In this document: positions 13,673-26,278 of the stretch, in pieces
Layout: every line of letters begins with the position of its first letter
Numbering within the stretch: position 1 is the first letter of the stretch
NCBI GenBank assembly: GCA_905183005.1
Contig: CAJJDO010000096.1
Coordinates: forward strand, 241,580 to 305,579
Source: Paramecium pentaurelia
Taxonomy: Eukaryota; Ciliophora; Oligohymenophorea; Peniculida; Parameciidae
Direction: 5' to 3'
DNA length: 64,000 nucleotides
The notes under the pieces: model-generated
The model's database searches: none
Seen by the model: only the letters and a program-made list of their open reading frames with translations
Told to the model about the DNA's origin: nothing
Program-made: the position numbers and the translations under genes

Positions 13673-15197
13673 ATGAATAATTTAACCACCTCTAACTTTT
13701 ACAACAATAGGAAATATTTTTCAAATAAAAGATCATTTAGATTCGACTTATCTAAATCATAAATACAATTGAATGAAACTTACTGTAACTAATCAGATAC
13801 TTTCAAATTTTATCATCCTGATATTGTATTAAAAGATATCTACACAACCAGAGAAACAGATGATTTAACATAAGAAATAGTCAAATCAATCAGTTTTATA
13901 AAAATACCTAATTACACTAAAGATAAACAATAAAATAAGACAGCTTTACCAGAAGCCTTAACAATTCCTTTTAATTATTATGATTCTTATCTTACTAGAT
14001 CAAATACAGGATTATGTAATTACATATCTAATTTATATAGCTGCTATGTGTCTATTTTAAAAGCATAACCACATGAGAGGTCGATAATAATTAGCATATA
14101 AAAATGAATTACTGAACAACTATTATTAATATGTGGATAAATTGAAAACAATGCCACAAATCTGTTCATAAAATGTTACCTACATACCTAAATCTTACAG
14201 ATTATGGTTGAAAGATGAATGTTTAGCATTCTTTGAGCTTATTAACACTCCAGAATACCAATAGAAATTCCAAAAACATGGACCTTAATTTATTAGTAAA
14301 TTAGGATTGGAAGTACATAGAGGAGCAGGGATTACTATGTTATTTGAAAAAGAAACTAAATAACTAATTAAAGAATATTAAAATGGTTAGAATTGTGGTC
14401 AAATTTCTAAATACGTAATCGCATAAAAATATATCAACAATCCTTTTTTATTTAAAGGTCATAAAATTGAATTTAGAATATATTTCATAATTGCATCAAC
14501 CTATCCCTTGATTGTTTATGCTTATGATAGTTCATTAATTAGAAGATGTGCTATGCCCTTTGATAAGTTTTCCTTAGAAAAATCCTCACATGTTTGTAAC
14601 ACTGCTATTGTCAAAAAGAAATTAGAGGGCTAAGATTTATAAGAAGATTAATCATTTTTTATTGAATGGAAATTAGATTATCTTTAAGAATTGCTATTAC
14701 AAAAAAAAGCAATAAAGAACAAGAAATGGTTAAATGATTACCTCTATCCAAAAATACACAATACTATCTAACATCTAATAATGAGTACATAACATTATTT
14801 TGACAATGATAGCAAGTTATCAGAATTCTTTGGAGTAGATTTCATGATAACAGATGATTTGTAAATCTATGTATTAGAAGTTAATTCAAATCCTTAACTA
14901 TTGAAAACTACTCCAGGAAGAATTTTATAGAATACATAATTAGTTAATGATATTATAGAAATACAAGTTGCATATCTAAGAAGTAAATATGTTAGATTGA
15001 GATCATTAATAAAAAGAATCCTATCAAGTAAGTCAACATTACAAAAATTTGATAAAGAGTTTAAAGAAGCTTACAAGGATAAACTTGAACCTGAATTCCC
15101 TATCAGCTCTAATAATCTTTTTAGAAAAATTATTGACAAAAATCTGAAAGATTCAAAGGCTTATAATGATATGATTTAGACAAAATGTATTTTATGA
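13673..15197 (+). CDS. Tubulin tyrosine ligase-like (TTLL) enzyme
   Basis: ATP-dependent amino-acid ligase of the TTL family, which adds glutamate, glycine or tyrosine to tubulin tails on axonemal and cytoplasmic microtubules. Conserved elements: QKYINNPFLFKGHKIEFRIY (the family QxYixnPlLi-G-KFDlRxY motif), the block FFGVDFMITDDLQIYVLEVN and the ATP-site motif VNSNPQL. A 25-nt intron 14016-14040 (GTAATTAC...TATAG) joins the N-terminal frame to the catalytic frame. Stop TGA is 15195-15197. The start is uncertain: ATG 13673 is used, but the frame is open and protein-like back to ATG 13559, only 19 nt from the tRNA. The specific activity (glutamylase, glycylase or tyrosine ligase) cannot be read from the sequence. 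Confidence 0.88.
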
Positions 15198-15976
15198 ATT
15201 TATATAACATAATTTTTTATCTTTTGATTATTATCATTTTTATGACAAAATAGTTTCTATTTCATAGATTCTTCTTTTACTCATAGTATATAATAGTGAT
15301 AACTCTAATGAAACATTTAAATTATTTCTAAATGTATCTCCAATAAAAAATTGAATATTTGTTAAATTTCAAAAACATATATTTTCATCTAGTAGGAATA
15401 ATGATCGATATACTAAACATCAAATTTGTTTAATTTTATTAGTTTCTTCAACTGATACTTTGGTAGTTCATTTTTATAAAATATTAATCATAAATGACTA
15501 ATAATTTTTAATTATAAAAATGTCTAAAATTAATTAGATAATTTATAATTAGATTATATACTGAAACAGTTTTAGATTTATCAATAGATCCAAAATTAGT
15601 TTTAAAAATTTAAACTTATTTCAAGTTTATTTCCAGTAGTTCATTTGAGTTTTAAGAGTTGTTAAGTAAATAATAAGATCATTCATCCTTTAGTGTTTAC
15701 ATGTATATTCATGAAATTTATTCTTAAATATAAATAAAATAATTAATGTTATCTATTTTTATTAAATTAAAAATTTTTCATATAAAAAGGATGTAATAAA
15801 AAACGGATTTGGTTTATGAAGTAAAAATATATTGGTAAAAAAATGATTAATTAGTATACTTCTAGAATGAGAGTATTGATTAATAATATCTATGAAGTTA
15901 AAAGAAATAATACAATATAAAATGTCTTTTAATTTTATATAATTACAAAATTAATTAATCAATTAATTAATATAAT
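15198..15976. other. Intergenic region, no gene seen
   Basis: About 780 nt of AT-rich sequence between the TTLL gene and the calcium-dependent kinase gene. TGA or its complement interrupts every frame at short intervals, and I found no conserved domain, tRNA or repeat array. It likely contains the TTLL 3' UTR and the kinase promoter. Confidence 0.45.
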
Positions 15977-17561
15977 ATGGATAACAATATTCTAATTAAA
16001 AAATAATGGTTCATAAAATCCTCCACAACAAAAATTGAAGATGCTTATGAATTTGATCACAAGAAGGTATTAAAATAAATTCATTGAAAAAGCTGCTTGG
16101 TTAAGGGACTTATGGTTAAGTAGTTAAAGCTAAACTAAAGGGGTAGAAATATTATAGAGCTATCAAAATAATTCCAAAAAGCAAAGTTAGAAATCCTGAT
16201 CGATTTAGAAGAGAAATAGAAATAATGAGAAATTTAGTATGACTACACAATAAATAATTAGGATCACCCAAATATTATTAAATTATTTGAGACTTTTGAA
16301 GATGTGAGAAATGTTTATTTAGTGATGGAGTAAGAATTATAATTATCTAAGACTTTGTGAAGGAGGTGAATTATTTGATAGAATTATTGACAAGGGTCAT
16401 TTTTCTGAAAATGAAGCAAGAATCACTATTTTGTAAATTATGTAAGCTGTCAACTATTGTCATTAAAATGGAATTTGTCATCGTGATTTAAAACCTGAAA
16501 ACTTTTTATTATTGACAAAAGCTGATGATTCACCATTAAAAGTCATAGATTTTGGATTGTCTGTTATATTCCATGATAATCATGTTGAAAAGTTGACATA
16601 AGGAAAAGTTAGTATGACAACTAGAGCAGGAACACCTTATTATATTTCCCCTGAAATTTTGGATGGTAAATATGATGAATCTTGTGATATTTGGTCAGGA
16701 GGAGTGATACTCTATATACTTTTATCAGGTGTACCTCCATTTTATGGAAATACAGATCCTGAAATTCTGGATGCCGTTAAAAAAGGCATTTTCACATTCA
16801 ACAGTATTTTATCAGAATATTCTTTAGTACCTGAATTCAAGAAGGTTTCAGAAGGTGCAAAGGATTTGATATAAAAAATGATATGTAAGCCAGAGAAACG
16901 ATTGAAATCTCATGAGGTTCTTTAACATCCTTGGATGAAGTAATAATAAGCTGGAAGTTCATCTTTAAGCGTTAATTATCAATCTTTAAAGAATTTTACA
17001 AATTTTAATAAATTAAAAAAGGTTTATATATATAAGTTATATATAGGTTACATTGACTTATATAGCATCTTAATTATCTGAATAAGAAATATCAGAATTA
17101 GGAAAATTGTTCAAATAATTAGATAAGAATGGAGATGGTGTTTTGACTATGGATGAATTAACTCATGGATTGACAGGTTTGAAGAAAGAGTCATAAAATG
17201 AAATAATGAATGTGATAAAAAGTATTGATACTGATGGTTCAGGTACTATTAATTACACTGGTATAAATATAAATTTAATTATAAGAATTCTTGGCAGCCA
17301 CTATAGAGAAAAGTGTATATATGAAATAAGAAAGACTGTTTTAAGCATTTAAAATGTTTGATTTGGATGAGAGTGGAAAGATATCAAGGGAGGAATTGAA
17401 ATAAGTTTTAGGGAGTAATAATATTGATTAATATTTTAGAAAATGGTTCTGGATTTGATGATAACACTTTCAAATACTTGATTGCAGATGCTGACAAAAA
17501 TGGAGATGGAGAAATAGATTATAATGAGTTTATAGAGATGATGGATAAAATGAAATAATGA
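15977..17561 (+). CDS. Calcium-dependent protein kinase (CDPK)
   Basis: Ser/Thr kinase fused to a calmodulin-like domain, activated directly by Ca2+. After six introns are removed (16067-16092, 16237-16261, 16330-16351, 17022-17046, 17261-17285, 17415-17439; 22-26 nt, GT...AG) the frame is continuous. Visible elements: Gly loop LLGQGTYGQVVKAK, catalytic Lys (YRAIKII), HRDLKPEN catalytic loop, DFGLS, activation segment GTPYYISPE, DIWSGGVILYILLSG, then four EF-hands: DKNGDGVLTMDE, DTDGSGTINYTE, DLDESGKISREE and DADKNGDGEIDYNE. All four loops keep acidic residues at positions 1 and 12. Ends at TGA 17559-17561. The layout is the classic CDPK one, a family typical of ciliates, apicomplexans and plants and a likely Ca2+ effector of ciliary or secretory control (inference). 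Confidence 0.95.
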
Positions 17562-17663
17562 ATAATAGAATTAATAATTATATAATTAAATTTATTTAGT
17601 AATGAATTTTACTATAATAAAATATAAATGTATATACACATTTCTTATATATTTTTAGGTATA

Positions 17664-20600
17664 TCATAAATAGTACGCTGCCTTCATCACTAATTATTTT
17701 GTGATTAACTTTGCTTTACTGTTTTCTTTGCATAATTATTCAATTTATGGTCTATAATCTCCTACTTCTCTAAAGGCCAATAGAATAATCAAACTAAATA
17801 AAGCAGCTCCTTTGATATTATGTTCTGGACTTTTGCAAAACTCAATCAATGCTTTGATGTAGATCTAATAATTAATATAATTTATTAATAATACATTCAA
17901 ATGTTCTTATTCTAAATTTATACTCATTATCATAATTATTTTTTCATTTTCTTCCAAATGACTCATTTCAAGATCACTCTCCATTTCATTATTGGACAAT
18001 TATCTTAAATATATATATAATATTATACTTTAATAATGGTGTTTTAAGTAAATTTCCAATTGGTTCCAAAGCTAACTTGCACACTTATCTAACTTAAACA
18101 CTCTCATCTAATAAATGAAGCATCACTGATACTAATGCTTATCTTAAATAAGACATTATTTATTCATTCATAATTTCCTCTACAAAACAAGTATTACATA
18201 ATTTTGAGAATAGTGAAAATGCTGAAATTCTAATTTTAGTCATAGTTTTCTCAAAATTTGATGTTGTTGTAAATATCAATTAAGGAATATATACTACAAA
18301 ATCAGTTGTAGAATCAATTAAATTCTATAAACTTATCATAGCACTTCTCACACAAATTTCTTATTAATCATCTAACAAATTTATAAGACATTCAATAATT
18401 TCTTATAATAACTCTTTTTCAATTGTCTCATCAGCTTTTAAATAATATGATAATCCTCCCAATCCAAATGCTACTTAAGCTCTTACATTATCACTATCAT
18501 CCTCAGCTGATTCTAAAAGTGTCTTCAATAGATTCTCATAAACATTCTATTAAGCATATTCTTTCTTATAACTTCTAATAAATTAATTAATAACAACTAT
18601 TGCTCCTAATCTATATGATGCTTATTCCTTTTTAGTAAATCCTTCAATAAAGTTAAAGAGTTTCTATTAATCTTGAAATGAAGCCCCTTTACAATAAATC
18701 ATAACAATCTCTTGAACTCCATCCTCTACTTCCTCTTCTATTAACAACTTCTTAAAAACATGTTATGATATTCCATCAATATTACAAATAGTCAATAAAT
18801 TTTGAAATGCCCAAATAGCAGTTTATACAGATTAAGATGATCCTGATAATTTAGGATCATGACAAGTCATAAATCTAAGCAAAAAGGTTCCTAAAATGCT
18901 AGCCATTGATTTTGGAAGCATTTCTGATAATATTTTATTTTCGTCAATGAACAATTATCCAATAAATAATGATGCATTAACTAAATAATTTCCAATATCT
19001 CCAGTAATAACTAAAAATAATTATAAAAAATATATTACTTCCTTCTGGATTATTTAAGACATCTGTTAAAAACTTAAAGCTTTATACCATAAATGTTTTT
19101 TTCTAACTTACACAATTAAGAAATAGTTTTGGAAACATTCCCATTGGAAATTCTGATTAATTATCTAAAAGAATTTTTAAAGAATCACTCAAATTATTTT
19201 AAGCCAATAATTCCATAGCTTTAATGAGATTTGAATTTCTATATATTTATTTATATAATCTTACATAAGTTCTTCAGAAGATGATCCTGTTCCTTATTGA
19301 CAAATAGATTATAATAGAAATAGAACTTTATTTAAATCTGCATAATCACTTTGATAAATGCATTGAATAAGAGATACAAATCCATGTAATGATTCAACTA
19401 TTGGTTCATTAATTAGATTCTATAATTCTTACATTAAGATTGTTAATTCATTATGATGTAATTTCTCTCTTAATGATTTTATTAATTAAGAGTTGAATTC
19501 TTCATCAGTTTTTTAATATATATCTAAATATACTCCCAAAGATAACATTACTTTTTCTAATATTAAAACAACTGATCTTTTTGTATTTGTATTACGATAT
19601 AATATTGAAAGTAAAGTTAAAATAACCTTAAAATAATTTTTATGATTTTATTCCATCTTTAATTTTACTCTTTATATACTTTTCTATAATATTTCTATTA
19701 ATTAATCATTATCCTTTATTGATTTTATTAAATATAATAAAGATTGCCAAACTGAAATAGTTTAAGAATCTTCTTCCAATTTAATTGTTCCCAAAAATAA
19801 CAAAAAACAATTTTAAAAAGTAATATTTACTTATTCAATTGATAAATCATATTTTTAATCCAAATGTTAACTCAATAATTATTTAACCTTATTATACTCT
19901 ATAGGTGCCAAACGATATTGTAAATTAATTGTATTAAGATTTCTGAATATATTTCCTCGATTGATATTTTTTTAACAATGATTCAATACTTAATCTCTAT
20001 ATTTCTAATAACTTAATAAAAATGATGATGCAGCTGCTTCATCAGTGTTTTCAATTGATCTCTCAATAGCTTTACTTATAGATTCTAAAGATATCTAAAG
20101 AGAGTTAAACAATTGTTCATGTCCAATAAATGGCATAACATTTGGTAAGATATTCTTCTCCAATATTTCTAAAGAAACCTACTTTGCTAAACAACCATAA
20201 GCTATAAGTAATGTAGCTCTGAATGAAGCTAAATATTCATCACTGCCACTTTTTTAAAATATTGATAAAACACTTTCTTTAAAAGAACCTGTATTCTTCT
20301 TTTAAATTACTTCACAATTTAAAATTGACTTAACTTTATCTAATACTAATTAAGTGTGTCTTTCTCCTATATAACCAAAACATTCAGCTACACACAATCG
20401 AAGATTAAAATCTGGCTCTTAAATTGGAACATTAAGATTTAAAGCTTGATTTGTATATTCTTAATGACAAATACTAAACAACTTATCTAAATTATATTTA
20501 ATTGTTTCTTAATTAGTGAGAAAACTCATTAAAGTAGCTTACATTTTCATTATTGGTAATCTTAAAGCTTGTGAATTTAAATACATGCTTAATTAAACCT

Positions 20601-22587
20601 AGAAATCTTCCTCTATTTAAGAGAGTTCTTTATTTTATATAAATAATGATAAACAAACTTTCCAAATTTATTATACCTTTTCCTCATAAAATTCATCTAA
20701 ATGTTTTTTATTTATCAAATATTATTTTAAGGTTTCTACATTTTAATGGAAACTACTTGGAACCTTTAAATCAAATGTCTTTATTAAATGTGGTAAAAAG
20801 TTAACAGCTTCAAATCCTAAATTAGGAAAGAAATATGGAATCTAAATTAGTAGTAACATTCTCACAACTATAACATGTTAACCAACAGGTGAATTATTTG
20901 TTATAATATTTAATTTTTGTAAGATCTATGTATAACATTTAAATATATGAGATAATCCTGGTGAAAACTTTTAATTATTTATAATTTCCAATCCCATTGG
21001 CCATAATAAATCATAAAAATAATGATCTTAGGAAAGTGTTGTCAATATCTTTTATGCTCTACTCTTTAATAGCTTTCAAAATATAAATTTGAATCTTACT
21101 TCTAAAGTAGTTTCAAATGGAGCTGCTCTTTATTTTCCATATTCTTCCAATTCTTTATCATGTATTGATACTTAATTAAATAAATAAAATAGTAAGGCTT
21201 TAACATCCAAATAAGTTTAATTAATTGGTAATTCTTCATCTTTAAGTTTGTAGTATATTTGTAAAATAATTTCGCAAATAGCATATCTTACTTCACAATC
21301 TTATTCAAATTATAAATTTAATAATTATAACACTAATTATCTTTTGTATGGTTCAGAGATCTACTTGAAATTTCTGGACAAAATGAAATTGCAAATCCAT
21401 AGACATGATACTCTCTCTATGGAATCCTTACTCTAAAAAATACATATATTTAATTACATTAATTCTACCAATAAATAAATCTAAACAATTATCTATATTG
21501 AACTTTGATACTGTCTGTAAAAGAGTTAATAAATCATTTTTATACTTTAAGGCATTTGGATCAAATGGATAATTAGGAGAGAAGATTGGATTCTTATAAA
21601 ATTCATACAATGACACCATAATTGATTTTATAATTCCCTCATATCCAATTCTATCTAAATGATATAATCTTTCCAAAAATTTATTAAAACCTTCAAACAA
21701 TGGTCGTAATTAATTGCTTTTTTGTTTCAAAACACTCAAATAAACCGAAGTCAATCGTTCTAAACTTCGCTCTAATCTCTCTCTAGATATAAATTAACTC
21801 ATAAATCCAACCAAAGACAACACTTAAACTTAAGTGGTTGTTTACATCCAATCTTTGATGATTTAGTCAAAAATAAGCCAACTCACATTTTAAACCTATT
21901 CCTGATTAATTTAGACTTAATTCTCTTCGAAATGATTAAGTGTTTTATAAATGGATTATAATAATGAACAATAATCTAATCTACATTGATCAGTCTTCAC
22001 AAGAGAGAGAGATGACAAAATCTTTTATAATATTTCGTATGAAAATTGTCTAAAGTATTCTTTACCTAAACAAATTTATTTAAAACTTTACTTTATGATT
22101 CGAAAATCTACTAAATGATCTTCAAAATAACTATTTCAGGAACACGTCCTGATTCAAAAAAATCAGAAATATGATTGATAATCAATTCATCAAAAACATC
22201 CATTAATTTAATATGGATATCAGTGAGCAATTAATTCAACTCCTCTGAAATTTAAGGTTGACTCAGAATTCGATTTATAATTCGTTTTAACACTTAAGTA
22301 CATTATATGACTGCTAATTTGGCTTCTTCTGTTCGAATTAATAACCCAGCAACTTAAAGAGTTAATCGAAGTATTCTAATATATTCGCTATTAATTTCAG
22401 CCATCTAAAATACATTTAATAAGTACTTCATCCAAAATCTCAGAACATTTACACAAGTAAACAACAGGATGCTTTTACATTACTTAACGACTTATTTGTT
22501 CACTCTGCTTTTCATCTCCATCTCTTATGAATTACAAAATCAAACCTATGATAACACTAATTACTTACTTTCCAGCAGCTAATTCAT
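17664..22587 (-). CDS. Giant HEAT-repeat protein (possibly MROH1-like)
   Basis: About 1,550 residues, almost entirely amphipathic helices typical of HEAT/ARM solenoids, with recurring blocks such as LRLCVAECFGYIGERHTQL and FRATLLIAYGCLAKQVSLE. Start ATG 22585-22587 (MNQLLESLILQF). Frame is restored by many tiny introns, including 22546-22568, 22405-22426, 22066-22091, 21433-21457 and 21073-21099 (22-27 nt), with more downstream. Stop TGA 17664-17666 follows KLITKQLVMKAAYYL. No catalytic motif or membrane segment is seen, so it is probably a scaffold. Maestro-type HEAT proteins are the closest match I can suggest from layout; karyopherins are an alternative. The HEAT architecture is well supported; the family name is not. 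Confidence 0.72.
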
Positions 22588-22815
22588 TTTAATTATTAAT
22601 AAATAATATAAATGTCATTTAAAGAACTTATTTAATCTTCTCTAAGTAAACTTATAATTTTTAATACGTGTACTTAATAAATAATTTAGTAACTCTATTC
22701 TTCATATTGTATTACTACTTAGATATTTATAATGACGAGTTACTACACAAACAAAATGTTAGGAGATTATATTAAATTAAACAGACTTTTTTTAATTTAA
22801 CAAAATTTAAACTGA

Positions 22816-23590
22816 ATGCAACGAGTACCACAATATGTCTAAAGACCTGTAGTTTAAGACTCTTTCCGTTAGTCCTTCAAATAGACACCTGATAAAGAGA
22901 ACTCATATGCATAATTGCAAAAACGAAAACCTATACAAGCTTATCCTCAATATCAATCCACTTAGACCCTCCAAAAACCAGAAATGCGTCCTAATTCTTC
23001 CCAACCTAGACAACCTTCAGTATAGGCTGTACCAAGACCATCCTCAGCATCTAATGATAAAAGAGCATTTTCTAATTAGAAACAACCATCTAGATGTTCA
23101 TTTAAGGAATTAAAGAACTCAACATACATTCAACCATAATAAGCTACGCCTTAATCAAGATATTATTCATTAAAATAGGTTCCAGATAATAGTCTTATTA
23201 AATCATAATCTAATTAACAGTTGGCAAACAAATAAATTGATTAATCAGAATATAAAAAATTACACGAAAAATTGTTATTTTTAGAAAATAAGATCAATAA
23301 AATTAAGTCAAATATTGAAATAAGCAATTCATAATTATAGAAATAATCAGAGAGAGCAAAATAAAAGCCAGTTGGTTTGGCAGCTAAATTTTTTTAAAAA
23401 AAAGACTAAGAAAATAATGAACCCAAAGAAGCAAGCACTCCAAAAGAATTAACAAAATGTGCAACTGCACTTAATCTATAACTTAATAAAGCTTTAAAGT
23501 AAAGTTAGATTGCTAAAGAGTAATAATCAAGTATTAATCTTGATCAGTTTGTTACATAAGTTAAGCAAATAAAAAAACCTATTTAACCAT

Positions 23591-23641
<51 letters not shown>

Positions 23642-24619
23642 CATAAATTAGTAGACATCAATCTTTAGAAATTAGTTAAACAGCCATTCCAATCACAAAA
23701 ACAATCATTAATGAAAAATCATATTCATCATAAAAACCAAAAAAAGATGAAAATGTATTAATTTATTCTAAAATTAGTTTCTTTATTATATTTCAAGTGT
23801 GATGAGAGCATTATATTAAGAATAAAGTAATAAAAATGATGAAGTCATCAGAGATCACATTGTACAAACTATCTAGGTATGTTTTTGTATATATAAATTA
23901 GGGTTTAGAATATGCTAGAAATTTACAATTATAATTTTAAGAGGACAAAGTTATGAATCTACCAAAATCTACACATTTTAAGACTTTAGTTTTTGATTTA
24001 GATGAAACTCTTATTCATTGTAATGAAAGTGTATCTGTTCCTGGAGATGTTGTATTACCCATCACTTTCCCTACAGGAGAAACTATCTAAGCATCCATCA
24101 ATATCAGACCATTTGCTTAATAAATTCTTTAAACATTATCTCGACATTTTGAAATCATTGTATTTACAGCTTCTCATTCATGCTATGCTAATATAGTATT
24201 AGATTACTTAGACCCAAAAAAACAATGGATCAGCCATCGTCTATTTCGGGATCATTGTTTATAGACTGAGGAAGGAGCTTATGTTAAAGATTTAAGGTAT
24301 TTTAATTAAATATCTTTAGAGTGTTAGGCAATAGAAAATTATCTAATATTCTTTTGATTGATAATGCTAGTTACTCATTTGGGTAATAAATCGATAATGG
24401 AGTACCAATTATAGCATTCTATGATAATAAATAAGATTAAGTAATCAATTTGTTCAAAATTAGGAATTATTATATTTATAAAATTATTTAATGAAATTTA
24501 GAATGGTTACTGATGTTAGAGAACTGAATTCATAATTATTGAAGATGAACTCTTATACAAATTATTAAGATCCTTTACATTTGGTCTAAGATTTATTCCC
24601 TGATTATTTACCAAAATGA
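22816..24619 (+). CDS. NLI-interacting factor / SCP-type protein phosphatase (FCP1 homology domain)
   Basis: HAD-superfamily Ser/Thr phosphatase. The catalytic motif is FDLDETLIH (DxDxT/V class), followed by NIRPFAQQILQTLS, HFEIIVFTASHSCYANIVL, WISHRLFRDHC and the second acidic motif LLIDNASYSFG, then NGVPIIAFYDN: the complete SCP/Dullard domain. The long N-terminal extension (about 330 residues) is low-complexity, Pro/Gln/Lys-rich, with a 16-Gln run encoded by TAA repeats (23593-23640). Introns: 23755-23777, 23877-23901, 24297-24319, 24441-24463. The start is fixed by an in-frame TGA immediately before ATG 22816. Likely substrates are the RNA polymerase II CTD or other phosphoproteins (family knowledge). 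Confidence 0.9.
23593..23640 (+). repeat. (TAA)16 trinucleotide repeat encoding polyglutamine
   Basis: Sixteen perfect TAA triplets in frame within the SCP-type phosphatase gene. In this code each is Gln, giving Q16 in the disordered N-terminal extension. Such microsatellites are expected to vary in length between strains. Confidence 0.9.
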
Positions 24620-24958
24620 TTTGTTGTACTTTCATTTATAAATAATAATATTATATAAATCATTCTATTTATCTTTTCCTGATATTTTTATATTCAGCAA
24701 ATCCTTCTAATCCAAAAGGAATGAAATATATTTAATAAATAATTTAGAGTAAGCAATTCTTTTGATAAATTCTCCTTTAGTGCATAATACTTTCTATTTA
24801 CTTTAACCAATAAAATCTTTATATCTACATAAGAGATAAATTTATTTTTTTATATCATGTATATATTATTTTTTAGATTGACATTAATATCATAAATATA
24901 ATGAAAAAGATCAATAATTAGAAATATGAATTAAAAATTTGTAAATAATATTTAATCA
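24620..24958. other. Intergenic region between convergent genes
   Basis: About 340 nt separating the ends of the SCP-type phosphatase gene (plus) and the SAS-6-like gene (minus). AT-rich, presumably two 3' UTRs. Nothing else seen. Confidence 0.45.
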
Positions 24959-25668
24959 TCAATTAGGAAGGTATTTTTATAAATGAAGCAATAATTATGG
25001 ATTCTTTACTTTGACTAATTCATGTATCTGAGAATCAAAATATATATATTTACATCTTTTATTTTTGCATTTAATATTTAAAACTTAGATTTTACTGCTC
25101 CATGTTTATAGTAGACATGTTATTTAATGATTTCTTCATCCCCTGCAATCATTTCGAAAGTAATTAAAGTCAATTCTTTATACTCCAATGTTTAAACAAT
25201 ATTCACTTATGCTCTTGCATTCTATTAAATGTATAATACAGGTGCAAAACTGCCATATATAATTAATTTATTTACTGTTATTGTTCCAATTAACATCTTT
25301 TAAATGTTTTTACACATACATCTGGATACCCAAAGAAATCTGTGTTGAGTTTTTAATTAGTTTTTACAACTTGAAAATTGTCTTTATCGACTGTGTGAAA
25401 ATAATAGAAAAATAAATCATTTTCGCTAGATAATTCTAAAGTTAATTGTTATAAATCTTTTCCATTTCCCTATTTTGATAATTTAAAATTTTCATACTAA
25501 AATCATTATTCTGACTTTGATGTTTTCAACAATACTTTAATCTTCTTAGTCTGGAAATTTAATCATAAAAGGGATCTCTTGATTAAAAATTATTTTATAT
25601 CCCCCTTATATGCAGGGATCTAAACTTTCTATTTATGAAAAGTCAATTTGAATTAAGTTTTCTTACAT
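24959..25668 (-). CDS. SAS-6-like N-terminal (head) domain protein
   Basis: 210 residues after three introns (25470-25497, 25297-25319, 25028-25053; 28, 23 and 26 nt). The order of motifs resembles the globular head of the centriole cartwheel protein SAS-6: LTLELSSENDLFFYYFHTV, then DNFQVVKTNQKLNTDFFGYP (SAS-6: QxLkxxQxLlVDFxxFP), then YKELTLITFEMIAGDEEIIK (SAS-6: FKHLTHLSLKxxPGND). The protein stops soon after the head, so the long coiled coil of true SAS-6 is absent; this matches the SAS6-like paralogues known in other protists. ATG 25668 opens the frame (MQENLIQIDF). Likely role at basal bodies or an apical/cortical structure (inference). The similarity is by eye and should be tested by profile search. 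Confidence 0.55.
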
Positions 25669-25713
25669 TATTTATAACAATTATTTTATTTATATTATAA
25701 CAATAATTACAAT

Positions 25714-26278
25714 ATGAAATTCGTTTTAGTTGTTTATCTTTTTTGTGTTATTTTTGTGAACTGCTCAATTACTCAAAGTACATATATCTTATATTAAGTG
25801 TTGAGTCCAAAATCATCAAAAAGGTTATAGATGGTGAAGATAGATGGTTTGAAGGTATTTAAGAAATATCAAAAAATTAGAAATATCTTAAGAATATGAG
25901 GATTTCATTTATGAATATGATGCATATCCTGATGAGTTAAGTTTAGGCCATTAGATGGATTTAGGAAGAATGATTGATAATTATGATATCCCAGAAGACT
26001 GTTTTGAGGAAGTGATTAGTGTATATGAATATTATGATACTGATGAACCAGAATAGAATGTTGAAAAGAATAATCCAAACAACTTTTAAGTCCATGATTT
26101 GGGAGAGGAAGAATTTGTTAAATTAGAATAGGTAGCCGATGAAAACGGAGATGTGCAAAGTATCATAGTTAAACACTAGGAGAGGGAATCAAAATAAAAC
26201 ATTGAAATTAATGATAAAAAGAGTAAATAAAAAAAAAAATAGAGCCGTATGAATTTACGAAAGAAACAAAAGAAATGA
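25714..26278 (+). CDS. Secreted acidic hypothetical protein
   Basis: Starts with a signal peptide (MKFVLVVYLFCVIFVNCS). The mature part is strongly acidic with many Tyr, Asp and Glu (EYEDFIYEYDAYPDELS), then a Lys/Arg-rich tail before TGA 26276-26278. Two small introns are needed: one of 26 nt ending just before GTTATAGATGG and one, GTATTTAAG...AAATTAG, about 25856-25881. The exact first intron boundary is uncertain. No known domain recognised. Probably secretory-pathway or extracellular. Confidence 0.55.

Noticed and set aside
17664..22587. Exportin/importin identity for the HEAT protein
   Set aside because: The solenoid character fits, but I see no importin-beta N-terminal signature, so only a generic HEAT call is given.
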